From Ancylobacter defluvii (GTDB lineage Bacteria; Pseudomonadota; Alphaproteobacteria; Rhizobiales; Xanthobacteraceae), in NCBI RefSeq assembly GCF_018390605.1, contig NZ_JAHBGD010000027.1, positions 1-64,000 of the forward strand: a stretch of DNA of 64,000 nt. The letters are read 5' to 3'. Shown piece by piece: positions 24,972 through 34,551 of this stretch. The notes beneath the pieces were generated by a model. The model was not told the DNA's origin. It made no database searches and worked only from the letters and a program-made list of their open reading frames with translations. The number at the start of each line of letters is the position of its first letter. The first letter of the stretch is position 1. The position numbers and the translations under genes were made by a program.

Positions 24972-25691
24972 GTGGCGGACGATGCAGCGGCAAACGAGAG
25001 CAAGCGGGCCCGTGCCGGCAGGGTGTCGTTGACCGACCAGGCCTATCGCACGATCCGCAAGGAGATCATGGCCTGTGCGCTGGCGCCCGGCCTTGAATTC
25101 ACCGAGTTGGACATCGCTGAGCGGTTCGCGATGAGCAAGACGCCAGTGCGCGAAGCGCTGATGCGGCTGCAATTCGAGGGACTGGTGAAGGCCTATCCGC
25201 GCCGCGGCTACATGGTCGAGCCGGTCAAGATTTCCGATATCAACGAGATCTTCGACATGCGTCTGATCCTGGAGGGCGGCGCCATGGACCTCGCCGTCCA
25301 GCGCGCGACGGATGAGGACCTCCACAAACTCGACGAAATCGCGCAGTCGATATCCGACGCGATCTATCAAGCGGAGCCTGGCCAATCGAACAATGTGAAC
25401 AACCTGTTTCACGAAAGCCTGGCATTGGCGTCACGAAACGCAAGGCTGCATCGTTCGGTCGTGCAGATGCTGAATGAACTGGAGCGGTTTTTCTATATCG
25501 AAGCACAGGCCTCGACCGCCTACCCCGTCCGCTACGCCACACATCTGGACATCGTCACTGCCATGGAACAGCGGGATGCCCCGGCCGCGCGCGCCGCCAT
25601 AATTGATCATATCGAGGGCACGCGGCACGTGCTTCTTGCCTCCCTCGTCGAGAACCGTCCGAAGGCGTCGCGAGGCGTTTTCGTGCGGTAG
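24972..25691 (+). CDS. GntR-family regulator, FCD (FadR) type
   Basis: 239 residues from a GTG at 24972 preceded by GGGGAGGA; a farther upstream ATG lacks such a site. The winged-helix domain reads LTDQAYRTIRKEIMACALAP, then DIAERFAMSKTPVREALMRL and GYMVEPVKISDINEIFDMRL, classic GntR. The FCD effector domain follows, with the metal-ligand pattern (D-x3-H) in NNLFHESLALASRN and later histidines in MEQRDAPAARAAIIDHIEGT. Divergent from the peptide importer and hydrolase run, which it probably represses until a small carboxylate ligand is present. Confidence 0.9.
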   Translation: MADDAAANESKRARAGRVSLTDQAYRTIRKEIMACALAPGLEFTELDIAERFAMSKTPVREALMRLQFEGLVKAYPRRGYMVEPVKISDINEIFDMRLILEGGAMDLAVQRATDEDLHKLDEIAQSISDAIYQAEPGQSNNVNNLFHESLALASRNARLHRSVVQMLNELERFFYIEAQASTAYPVRYATHLDIVTAMEQRDAPAARAAIIDHIEGTRHVLLASLVENRPKASRGVFVR

Positions 25692-25789
25692 CGTCGGCGG
25701 AGAGGTGACCTTGCCGTTAATGGTGACCGGGTTCGTGTCGACCTTCGCAATTGCGAAGCCGCATGCAGCCGAGGGATCGAATGAAGACG

Positions 25790-26340
25790 GCTTTGTCGAA
25801 TATGGAAGGCAGACCGTGGAGGGCCTGATCAATCAGGGCTGGAAGGACAGCCATGACTCGGTGCGCACTATAATCCGATGAGCTATCACAATGGCTCGGT
25901 CTGGCCGCATGACAATGCGCTGATCGCAGCGGGCCTCGCCCGCTATGGTTTCAAGCGGGAAGCCACCAAGATCTTCGAGGGCCTGTTCGCCGCCTCGACC
26001 TATATCGACCTGCGGCGGCTGCCGGAGCTATTCTGCGGCTTTGCACGCAAGCTGACTCTCGGGCCGACATTCTATCCGGTCGCCTGCATGCCGCAGGCGT
26101 GGGCGGCGGTGGCGCCGCTCCATCTGCTGCAGTCCTGTCTGGGGTCTCAGCTTCGATTCCGAACGGTTGCACATCACCTTCGACGAACCGATTCTGCCGG
26201 ACTTCCTCGACGAGGTCACGCTGCGCAACCTGCGTCTCGAAGGTGGATCTGCCGCCGTCGCGCTCCGCCGCTCAGGCACCAAGGTGGTGGTCGATGTGCT
26301 CAACCGGCGCGGGCCGTTGCGAGTGCTCACGACGAGCTGA
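25790..26340 (+). pseudogene. Amylo-alpha-1,6-glucosidase / glycogen debranching-type glycosidase remnant
   Basis: Three frame-shifted pieces of the C-terminal third of an MGH1-like (GH63/GDE type) glycosidase remain: VEYGRQTVEGLINQGWKDSH, then SYHNGSVWPHDNALIAAGLA with RRLPELFCGF and TFYPVACMPQAWAA, then in a third frame FDSERLHITFDEPILPDFLD with EVTLRNLRLEGG to a stop at about 26340. The segment between WKDSH and YNPMSYH is deleted and the N-terminal two thirds are absent. The gene is clearly dead. Start is approximate. It sits directly after the GntR gene and starts the decayed zone. Confidence 0.8.
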
Positions 26341-26579
26341 GGCGGATCAAGCACATTGGGCGGAAATGACTACTGAAAGCGCCGAGAAGCCGAGAGCCGC
26401 GTGTCGCCGCCGGCCGTTCAGCCCACCAGCGGCTCGATGGCCGGTGGGCGGCGGTGCTCGAAGTCAAGGCTCCGACCCTTGCAGCGCGCTCGACCTGCCT
26501 CTCTGACGGTCTCCAGCATCTCATCCCTCCCTCTCGGCGAAGGATGCGACCGGCAGCTGGCCAGCCGACCGCGATGGTC

Positions 26580-27041
26580 TCAGTGCTTGATCGCGGCGCG
26601 CTTCACCTGCGACTGCGCCTTCGCGCTTTTCGCCAGCACGACGCTCAGTACGCCGTTCCTGAAATGCGCATCGATCCTGTCCTCCTTGACCTCCACGCCC
26701 AACGGAAAACGCCGCTCGAAGTGGCCGTAGAATCGTTCGGAGAACTGCCTCTCCTTATCTTGCGTCTCCAAGCGCTTCTCGCCCTTCAGCGTCAGCACAC
26801 CGTTGTCGAGCAGCACATCGACGTCCTTTTCCTTGAGGCCGGGGATCTCCGCCGTCACGTTGATCTCCTTGTCGGTCTTGGAGATCTCGACGCTCGGCCA
26901 ACCGACATTGAAGGTCGGCAACGCGCCGACGGCCGGCAGGCCGTGATCGAAAGAGCGGAAGACGTCGTCGAACAGCGGGTTCGTTCGAAGGTAAAGCTTC
27001 CCGTGACGCCGGGGATGCTGCTCCGGCGTCCTTTCGGTCAT
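26580..27041 (-). CDS. Small heat shock protein, Hsp20 family
   Basis: 153 residues with a full alpha-crystallin domain: WPSVEISKTDKEINVTAEIP, then GLKEKDVDVLLDNGVLTLKG, FSERFYGHFERRFPLGVEV and the C-terminal AHFRNGVLSVVLAKS (the conserved G-V-L). The N-terminal arm includes NPLFDDVFRSFDHG. It is an ATP-independent holdase that binds unfolding proteins in the cytosol. It stands alone among pseudogenes and IS remnants. No sigma-32-type promoter or RNA thermometer was confidently seen upstream. The 239 bp between the glycosidase remnant and this gene holds nothing recognised. Confidence 0.92.
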   Translation of the reverse strand: MTERTPEQHPRRHGKLYLRTNPLFDDVFRSFDHGLPAVGALPTFNVGWPSVEISKTDKEINVTAEIPGLKEKDVDVLLDNGVLTLKGEKRLETQDKERQFSERFYGHFERRFPLGVEVKEDRIDAHFRNGVLSVVLAKSAKAQSQVKRAAIKH

Positions 27042-27236
27042 GTATCATGCCTTTGAAGCGGCCAGTTATTGACCGCCGGCCGGTATGGAGATGCGCAGAT
27101 CTGGTGCAAATCACTTCTGCGAGCTTGAGTGGCTCACTGACCCGCATGCTTTTCCAGATCGCTCTGACCGATCACTTTGCCCTTACATGCGTTGACCTTC
27201 CCACACGCCGACGTTGTCAACCCTGGATCGTTGCGA

Positions 27237-28250
27237 TCAGGCAGGAACAGCGACTGGTGCCCTGTAATCCTCATTCCTCGACAGCATGGCCCATGCGGCT
27301 CGGGCCATCTTGTTCGCTAGGGCAATGGCTACAAGCTTGCGCGGTTTGCGCGACAGCATGCCGGTAATCCAGGAACCATCGGGGAGCCCCTTGCGGCTAA
27401 CCGATCAGAGCACAGCCATGGCGCCAATGATGAGCAGGCGCCGAATATCGCGCTGGCCCATCTTCGATATGCTGCCGAGCGCCTGCTTGCCACCACTGGA
27501 ATTCTGCCTCGGCACCAGCCCTAGCCAGGCGGCGAAATCCCGGCCGCGCTTGAATGTCGTCATCGCCGGTGCAAACGCCTCGATAGCCATGGCTGTCACG
27601 GGCCCTATGCCGGGCATGATCATCAGCCGGGACGTGGTGGTGGCTTGCGCAGCTTCATTCCGAAGTGCCTTCTCGAGCGTGATGATCCTCAGCGACAAAG
27701 AGCTCTATCTGTTCCAGATAGAGCTGAGCGGTTTCTACAACCAGCAGGTCAAGGCCGGACGCTGTGTCTTCTATGATATCGGCAAGGGCCTTCACGTTCA
27801 GCACGCCCTGTGGCGCGACAACGCCGTGCTCAGCGAGGTGCCCGCGCAAGGCATTGATCAACTGGGTGCGTTGACGGACGAAGAGGTCCCGTGTCCGGAA
27901 AACCATGGCACCGGCCTGCTACGCGGTCGTCTTGGCCACCACGAAACGCATCGTCGGCCTGCTGGCCGCCTCCGCGATTGCTTCGGCGTCGGCCGCGTCG
28001 ATCTTCTGGCGCTTGACGAAAGGCTTGACGTAGGCTGGAGGAATGAGGCGGACCTTATGACCAATCTCGCCCGGGCCCAATAGTGAGCCGTCGCGCAGGC
28101 TTCCATCGCCACCACACAACGGGGCCGATTGGACAGGAATGTCAGCAGATGATGGCGCGAAAGCTTCCGGCGAAAGGCCACGCTCCCGTCGAGATGCCCG
28201 CCGTGAAGCTGGAAGACCCGTTTTACGAGGTCCAGGCCGATAATGCTAAC
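27237..28250 (-). mobile_element. IS110-family (IS1111-like) element, decayed transposase
   Basis: Read on the minus strand, the transposase starts near 28250 (VSIIGLDLVKRVFQLHGG) with the DEDD first Asp, continues RCVVAMEACATAHYWAR, then VRLIPPAYVKPFVKRQKIDA in another frame, QRTQLINALRGHLAEHGVVA, and the C-terminal domain MPGIGPVTAMAIEAF with WLGLVPRQNSSGGKQ. Frameshifts near 28100 and 27690 and stops near 27916 and 27402 break it. The C-terminus extends in frame past the last stop to 27237. Element ends were not defined; IS110 elements lack classical terminal repeats. Confidence 0.85.
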
Positions 28251-28558
28251 CTAATTCACCTCCTCAATGTGACGTTGGTGCAAACATCAATCTGGCACAC
28301 TCGATGCCGTCGGGAGGGGCATCCACTCCATCACTTCTCGATGGAAAATCCGCTTTCAGCTAGCGCAAGGTCGTCGAATGTCCGAAATGCGGATGGAAGC
28401 CTATCCGCTGGGGAGGGCATTCCCTGGACGTTGGTTCAAATCGAATAGACCTCCGTTTGATTTCGCCGGGCACCAGATCCGAGCCTACTTGCCGACGCCG
28501 ACGTCGCTGACGGAGGTGGCCGATACGGCTGAGTTGACAGGATCTGCAGGAGGCTCAA
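28251..28558. other. Intergenic region after the IS110 remnant
   Basis: 308 bp without a supported gene. A short plus-strand stretch near 28372 reads VVECPKCGWKP, like a zinc-ribbon start, but it has no start codon or continuation. The ribosome binding site of the MBL-fold gene (AGGAGG near 28549) is at the right edge. Confidence 0.35.
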
Positions 28559-29491
28559 ATGAGACAGCCACAAACAAAGAAGAACATCGATACCCCATCC
28601 GACGAAAGGCAGGAGCGCGACGATTTGGTTCCGTCGCGTTACGCGGTCCGGGTCGGCGAGATCGATGTACTGGTGATCAGCGACGGTGTTCTGGAGCCGC
28701 CGGCCGAGTCGATGGCGACCAATGCCGACCCGGCGACCCGGAACGCCTGGCTGGACCGTTCGTTCCTGGCGCACGATACCTTCGATTGGGCGCTGAACGC
28801 GGTCGTGGTGCGCAGCGGGAACCAAACCATTCTCATCGACAGTGGAATTGGCGGCGAGGTCCCGGATTTCACGCGGGCCGGGCTGTTCGGCCATCGACTG
28901 GCGGCGGCCGGCGTCGATCTGGCTTCTGTGACCGACGTGGTGCTGACGCATATGCACTTTGATCATGTCGGGGGGCTTCTCGTCGAAGGGGTGAAGGAGC
29001 AGATGCGTCCGGACCTACGGGTCCATGTGTCCGCTGCCGAGGCCAAATTCTGGGAAGCGCCTGATTTCTCCCGCACCGGCATGCCGCCGGATCTTGCGGA
29101 GATTGCCAGACATGCGTCGAAGCGCTTTTTGGAGGTGTACCGCGCCGAGCTGCGCACCTTCGAGCAGAACCAGCAGGTTGCGCCGGGGGTGGTCGTCACT
29201 CGCACCGGCGGCCATACCCCTGGCCACAGCGTGGTCCGCATCGCGTCCGGCAACGACCGGCTGATGTTCGGCGGCGACGCCATATTCCCGGTCTCGTTCG
29301 ACCACCCCGAATGGCATAACGGTTTCGAACACGATCCCGAGGAGGCGACCCGTGTTCGGCTGCGCCTGATGCAGGAACTGGCGACGACCGGCTCCTGGCT
29401 GGTGTCCACGCATATGCCATTCCCATCCGTCGGTCGCGTGGCCGCTGAAGGCCAGCTCTTTCGCTGGGTACCTGCCTGGTGGGACTACTGA
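28559..29491 (+). CDS. MBL-fold metallo-hydrolase
   Basis: 310 residues. The metallo-beta-lactamase motif THMHFDHVGG is followed by later metal ligands in GGHTPGHSVV, FGGDAIF and VSTHMPFPSVG. An early LIDSGIGGE strand is also typical. There is no signal peptide, so the enzyme is cytosolic. Lactonase- or sulfur-metabolising members of the fold share this pattern, and the VRVGEIDVLVISDG start is common among quorum-quenching-like lactonases, but substrate cannot be set. An AGGAGG sequence 8-13 bp before the ATG supports the start. It is monocistronic and convergent with the NDH-2 gene. Confidence 0.88.
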   Translation: MRQPQTKKNIDTPSDERQERDDLVPSRYAVRVGEIDVLVISDGVLEPPAESMATNADPATRNAWLDRSFLAHDTFDWALNAVVVRSGNQTILIDSGIGGEVPDFTRAGLFGHRLAAAGVDLASVTDVVLTHMHFDHVGGLLVEGVKEQMRPDLRVHVSAAEAKFWEAPDFSRTGMPPDLAEIARHASKRFLEVYRAELRTFEQNQQVAPGVVVTRTGGHTPGHSVVRIASGNDRLMFGGDAIFPVSFDHPEWHNGFEHDPEEATRVRLRLMQELATTGSWLVSTHMPFPSVGRVAAEGQLFRWVPAWWDY

Positions 29492-29683
29492 GCGACCGCT
29501 CGGGCGGCACCCACCCGCAGGCTGACAGATATAGAGCACGCTAAACCCTGTGACGTGCCTTAACAGTCGATCGCCGAGATTGCACCGCTCTTTTACACCT
29601 TGAAGGGGGGCCGGCCAACAACAGCGCCGCATCGCTGGGATTGGACGGCTCCACCTCATGGAGGCCGCAAGGGCAAGCCTGCG

Positions 29684-30895
29684 CTACAGATTTGTCACTT
29701 GTTCCGGATCGGCAGAAGCCAGAGCGGCGGTGCGTTCGGCTCGTGGCGGATAGATCCACACCGTATTAATTTCCCGCTTATATGCTTTGGCCTCGTCGCC
29801 GACGAGTTCCACCTTGCGGTCCCAGCCACGCGTGAAGACCGCGCCGGCTGCGCCCAGATCCAGGCAGGTCACATATGCCTCTTGGTGATAAGGGAGCGTG
29901 GGCAGGCTAAGCAGTTCGGCGGCAGCGTTGTTGCCGGCAAACGCGCCTAATCGCGTCGCGTGCTGACACGACATCAGCGCGTAGTTGCCGATGTCGTCGC
30001 TGGCGGCCTTGGCGGCGTCGCCGGTTGCGAACACGCCGGGAACGCCAGGAACGCGAAGCTCTCGGTCTACGACGAGGCGGCCGGACCGGTCGCGCTCGGC
30101 AGGAATCTGCTCGGTGAGAGGCGCCGCTTGAATACCCGCCGCCCAGATAACGGTCTCACTGGCGATATGCTCTCCATTTGACAGCGTAACGCCCGCGGCG
30201 TCGACAGCCGTGACCCCAAGACCGACGCGGGTTTCGATCCCGAGCTTGCTCAGTGCGGCTTCGACAATGGGGCGCGGCCCTGGCCCCAGATCGGGAACGA
30301 CCGCATCGTTTCGCTCGACAAGAACGACTCGCGTCCCCTCCGCCGTGCCGAAGACCGCGCGCAGCCGCGCTGGCAACTCCGTTGCTGCCTCGATTCCGGT
30401 AAAACCGCCGCCGACCACGACGACCGTTTCACGTGCCGCCGACGTGGGCCGCCGCGGCAACGCCTGGAGGTGACGATCGAGCTTGATGGCGTCGTCAAGT
30501 TGATCGACGCTGAAAGCGAACTCGGCCAATCCGGGAATCGGCGGACGAAAGAGGCAGCTGCCGGTGGCGAGAACCAGCCTGTCGTAGCTCTCAGCATAGG
30601 TCTTACCTGTGCCATCCGCGATTTCGATCGACTGTTTGCTTGTGTCGACGGCCGCCACCGTGCCCCGCACGTAGGTCACGTCGATGGCCGAGAGGACATC
30701 ATCGAGCGGCGCGGTCAACGTCTCCGGCTTGGGTTCGTAAAGACGAGGGCGGATTACCAGTCGTGGCTCTGGAGAAACCAGCATGATCTCGAGCGCCTCG
30801 ATCGAGACATTCTCCTTGTCGCGCAGGCGCGCTGCCGACAAGGCCGCATACATGCCGGCAAATCCGGCGCCGATGATTACAAGTCGCTTTTTCAT
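29684..30895 (-). CDS. ndh: Type II NADH:quinone oxidoreductase-like FAD protein
   Basis: 403 residues from the ATG at 30895; the start MKKRLVIIGAGFAGMYAALS gives the FAD-binding Rossmann motif directly. The second nucleotide-binding site is TVVVVGGGFTGIEAATELPA, and a late FATGDAAKA with an YALMSCQHATRLGAFAGNNA segment matches NDH-2 and related pyridine nucleotide-disulfide oxidoreductases. It would pass electrons from NADH to quinone at the membrane face without pumping protons. Some NDH-2-like proteins act on other acceptors, so the symbol is tentative. It is convergent with the MBL gene. Confidence 0.82.
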   Translation of the reverse strand: MKKRLVIIGAGFAGMYAALSAARLRDKENVSIEALEIMLVSPEPRLVIRPRLYEPKPETLTAPLDDVLSAIDVTYVRGTVAAVDTSKQSIEIADGTGKTYAESYDRLVLATGSCLFRPPIPGLAEFAFSVDQLDDAIKLDRHLQALPRRPTSAARETVVVVGGGFTGIEAATELPARLRAVFGTAEGTRVVLVERNDAVVPDLGPGPRPIVEAALSKLGIETRVGLGVTAVDAAGVTLSNGEHIASETVIWAAGIQAAPLTEQIPAERDRSGRLVVDRELRVPGVPGVFATGDAAKAASDDIGNYALMSCQHATRLGAFAGNNAAAELLSLPTLPYHQEAYVTCLDLGAAGAVFTRGWDRKVELVGDEAKAYKREINTVWIYPPRAERTAALASADPEQVTNL

Positions 30896-30916
30896 ATCGA
30901 GACCATTCCCCCTCAT

Positions 30917-31297
30917 GCGAGCGATTTGCCGGTGATGGCGCCGTCGCTCGGAAATGTTGGGATGATCGCATTCTCGATTGCGGGCCTATACTATGCTGAG
31001 GGATAGGTTCTGGTCTTCAAATGCTAGGTCGGCCTGAATGCTCTCAGGCGATTGGGCGGGCACCAAGGCAACTTGGGCGTTTGCTCATCGCGAAGCGAGA
31101 TGCCAGCGGTCGCAAGCCCTGAGCGCGATCAACAAGCTCCTGACGAGCGCTGATCAGAAACACCGGCAAGTCGGGCCGAACCCACTGACGAGGTCGCGCA
31201 CAGCCACGGCTCCAGAAGCCCCGCTCGTGACGGAGTTCTTCGATCTTCGTCGACAATCATCACCACAGGCCCTTCTTCACACGTGCGGCCTTCCCTC
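30917..31297. other. Intergenic region between NDH-2 and the response regulator
   Basis: 381 bp holding the NDH-2 promoter and the 3' side of the response regulator gene. Open frames across it have no recognisable family and no supported start. No strong hairpin was noticed. Confidence 0.35.
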
Positions 31298-31924
31298 TCA
31301 GCGCGAATGGGTAATCGGTATGGCTAAGCGCTCCGCGATACGCACGAGATCGGCGAGCGTCGCAACCGCCATTCTTTGCATCACGCTGCGGCGGTGGAGT
31401 TGCAGGGCGACCTCGCTGATCCCCAGTTCGGCCGCGGCCTGCTTATTGAGAAGTCCGCTCACAACGAGAGAGAGCACCTCGCGCTCGCGCGGCGAAAGTT
31501 CGAGGTAGCGCTGCCGCCATTCTTCGAGTTCAGCATGCTCCGTCCGACTCTTTCGATCCTGTTCGATCGCAGCGTGTACCGCGGTCAGGAGCACGGTCTC
31601 GCTGATCGGCTTGGTCAGAAAATCGATGGCACCGTGTCTCATCGCTCGCACTGACGAAGAGATATCGCCGTGCCCTGTTATGAAAACGATCGGCGGGTGA
31701 TTGCGCCGCGCAAGCTGGTTCTGCAACTTGAGGCCGTTTATGTCTGGCAGCTCGACATCGAGAAGGAGGTACGCTGGAACATTCGCCTTGTCCGCGCTCA
31801 CATAGTCCCGCGCGGATGCGAAGGTGACGGCCCGCATACCGTGCGACGCCAACAATTCTTCGAGTGCTTCGCGAATGCGCTCATCGTCATCCACAATGAA
31901 CACCGTATGGCTCTCCGTCATCAT
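31298..31924 (-). CDS. FixJ/NarL-type response regulator
   Basis: 208 residues. The receiver domain has acidic residues VDDD at 11-14, the phospho-acceptor Asp56 in LLLDVELPDINGL, and Lys105 in FLTKPIS. A linker (EQDRKSRTEHAELEEWRQRY) leads to a LuxR-type helix-turn-helix, LSPREREVLSLVVSGLLNKQ then AAAELGISEVALQLHRRSVM. This is the FixJ/TodT arrangement. Its ATG overlaps the stop of the histidine-kinase gene (ATGA), but that kinase is broken, so the regulator is orphaned unless another kinase signals to it. Confidence 0.9.
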   Translation of the reverse strand: MMTESHTVFIVDDDERIREALEELLASHGMRAVTFASARDYVSADKANVPAYLLLDVELPDINGLKLQNQLARRNHPPIVFITGHGDISSSVRAMRHGAIDFLTKPISETVLLTAVHAAIEQDRKSRTEHAELEEWRQRYLELSPREREVLSLVVSGLLNKQAAAELGISEVALQLHRRSVMQRMAVATLADLVRIAERLAIPITHSR

Positions 31925-34076
31925 GCCGCCGCCTTCGGCCCGATCGGCAGCGTGAAAATGAACGCTGCGCCATGAGGCTCGTTATTCTCGGCCCAAAGCC
32001 GCTCCCCATGCGCTTCGACAATCGAACGACAAATCGCCAGTCCCATGCCCATTCCGTGCTCTTTCGTCGTGAAAAATGGCTCGAATATTCTTTCGGGAAA
32101 TACGATGCCTTGGCCGCGGTCGCGGATCTCGATCTGAACCGCATTGACATCGCGCCGAACGCGCAACCCGATGGCCTTGTCATCTCCGACCGTATCCATC
32201 GCGTCCATGCCGTTGCGGATAAGGTTGATCAGCACCTGCTGAATTTGAACGCGGTCGAGCGTGAGCGGCGGCAACCCTTCTTCAGCATCGACCTCGACCC
32301 GGACGTGTGACGCCGTAGGGACTCGTCGGCCAGCAGTTCGCGGGTCTTCGAGAGGATGCTTGCGAGCGACGTGGTGCCGCGGGCATCCGTCGACTGCCTG
32401 AACAGCGCGCGGACGCGGCCGACGACATCCACTGCCGAATTGGCATCACGGATGATGCGTTCCACGATCCTCTGGGCCCGCTCGATGTTGGGGGTTTCCA
32501 CCTAGAGCCAACGCTGGCAAGCGTGGGAATTCGCGACGATCGCCGTCAGCGGCTGGTTCACCTTATGGGCGATCGAGGCGGACAGCTCCAGATATAAATC
32601 GGCAGGGCGTCGATCAGTTGCTGGAGCTCCCGCTCGCTCCGCCGCAGCGCTTCCTCGGCCCGCACTTCATCATCGATGTCGTGACAGACGCCGTGCCATT
32701 GCACGATGCGCCCGGCCTGATCGCGCAGGGGTTCCGCGCGGCTCGACATCCAGCGATAGACACCATCGACCCGGCGCAGGCGATAGCGCAGGTCGAAGCC
32801 GTCCCCGGTGATGAGGCAACGCTCTACCTTCTCCCTGAATCCCGCCACATCCTCCGGGTGAATGATCCCCATGAACGCGTCCAGCCGGCTCATGCTCGGC
32901 AGGTCGATGTCGGCAACGTCCGTGCCGAGGAAGTCGATCATGCGCCGGTTGAAGAAGCTCGGCTCGCCGTCGGGCGTCAGCCTCCAGAGATGGCTGGGCA
33001 CCATGTCGACCAGTTGCGAAAGCTCGCGCTCCCGATTGCGGAGCGCCGCGACGGTCTTCTTGTAGACGTTGATATCGAGGGCGATACTGAACCATCCGGT
33101 GATACGCCCCTCGCTGTCACGGCTCGGCCGCGCCGCGTCCGGGCCCAGACATAGGCGCCGCTCGCACGCCGGAAGCGGAACTCGACATTGAAGTGGTCCC
33201 CGGTCCGCAGGCAATGACGCCATGCGGCGGCGATCGGTTCGTAATCCTCGGGATGCAGCAGCCGTTTCCAGGCCGTGTGCCCCTCCTTCAGCGAGGCATT
33301 CAGATCGTCCAGCGTCACCCCGAGGGAATTCTGGGCGAACGGGTGAAGGTAGATCCATCTCCCCTCGGCATCGAACGCCCATCCGTTACCGAACAGGCTC
33401 TCGATGATCTTCGCCGCCTGCATCACGTCCCGGTCGTGATCGCCGTCCGGTTCCGCAGCCCATGCGGGCGGCTGCCTGTCGGTGATCACGTCGTCTATGT
33501 CGACGCTGATGCTGTAATCGGGCTCGGATCGCGTCTCGATCCAGCGATAGTTGCCATCGGCCTGGAGCTGCCGATAGCGGACGACCTGGGGGACGCCGGT
33601 CCAGAACGCGCGGGCGGCCGCGTGGGCGGCCAGTTCGCGGTCCTCCGAGTGGATGAGGCTCAAGGAAGGACCAGCGGCCGCGGCCTCGCCGGCGATAGTT
33701 GCGCGGGTCGCGGCAGGCGTTTCTTCGCCTGCAAGAGGCAGGACCCTGACAGCGCTCGCTTCGTCGTCCGCCGATACGGCGGTCCCCTCCGCCACCATCG
33801 CCCTGATGCAAAGTCCGAGGACGAAGAAGGCGGCCCATGTCAGAGCAGGATCCCCCAGCCCGGCAGCGCGGGAAATCCCTGCCAATGCCGAGACGGCAAG
33901 CCCTGCGCCCAGCACCGCGTTCAGCAGCGCCAGCCTTGGCCGCGTGCGTGAAGATTGAGACCGGCTATCGGGGCGAGCAGCCCGAAGGGCATTGTCGTGA
34001 GCCAGCAGGCCCCAAGGCCGACGATGGTCGAAAGCACCGCCGGCAGCGGGCGGCTTCGCCGTATCGCAGCTCTCAT
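31921..34076 (-). pseudogene. PAS-domain sensor histidine kinase, multiply disrupted
   Basis: An ATG at 34076 opens MRAAIRRSRPLPAVLSTIVG with hydrophobic segments, then a frameshift near 33950 leads to more membrane sequence and PAS repeats (KIIESLFGNGWAFDAEGRWI; HLWRLTPDGEPSFFNRRMID; GWFSIALDINVYKK) in two frames. The phospho-acceptor box reads LELSASIAHKVNQPLTAIVA with Lys in place of the usual Glu after His, followed by a TAG stop near 32502. A further frameshift near 32290 precedes the ATPase domain (QVLINLIRNGMDAM; GMGMGLAICRSIVEAHG). At least three frameshifts and one stop rule out a working kinase. It was the partner of the FixJ-like regulator. Confidence 0.85.
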
Positions 34077-34499
34077 GATCCGCCGTTCTTGGGGGCAAGG
34101 GTTGCCACGCTGTCGATCTCTTTCGTTGCACGCCGCCAGTTCACGCGGGGCCTTCGAACCGAAATCTCCTATTATCCCCGCGCGACTTTCGCCGCATCTT
34201 ATGGAAACCCATAAGAACGTCCCTCCTGGTGAAGCCCCATAGGGCGGCGCGGCTAGGCGGACGACGTTCTCCCGCCGTTCGGCCGGTGCCCTGACGACTT
34301 GCGCGACTTTGGCTAACGAACCGAGTGACCTTTCGGACCGCTCAACGGGCCCAACCTGGGGCCGGCACCTATACCGCGGTATGGCCCGTCCTCTCCCTCG
34401 ACCCAATGGCACGCACCTACGGCCCCACGTAAAGTCGTTTGTACCGCGTGTATCGTTAAGCGAGCAACAGATATGGTATCAACTTAATTCGCCCTAACA

Positions 34500-34513
34500 T
34501 TCGATAAATCGAA
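34500..34513. promoter_or_regulatory. Palindrome upstream of the patatin-like gene
   Basis: TTCGATAAATCGAA is a perfect inverted repeat (6-bp arms, 2-bp centre) in the AT-rich 120 bp before the patatin-like gene, 38 bp from its ATG. The base composition of 34430-34551 is unlike the GC-rich surroundings and looks like a promoter region. The remaining gap from 34077 holds no recognised gene. Confidence 0.35.
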
Positions 34514-34551
34514 ATATCGTACACAATACTAATGCCCTTGGAAATAAAACC

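Noticed and set aside
28425-28445. GGTTCAAATC, resembling the T-loop of a tRNA
   Set aside because: The flanking bases do not form a T-stem, and no acceptor or anticodon stems fit upstream.
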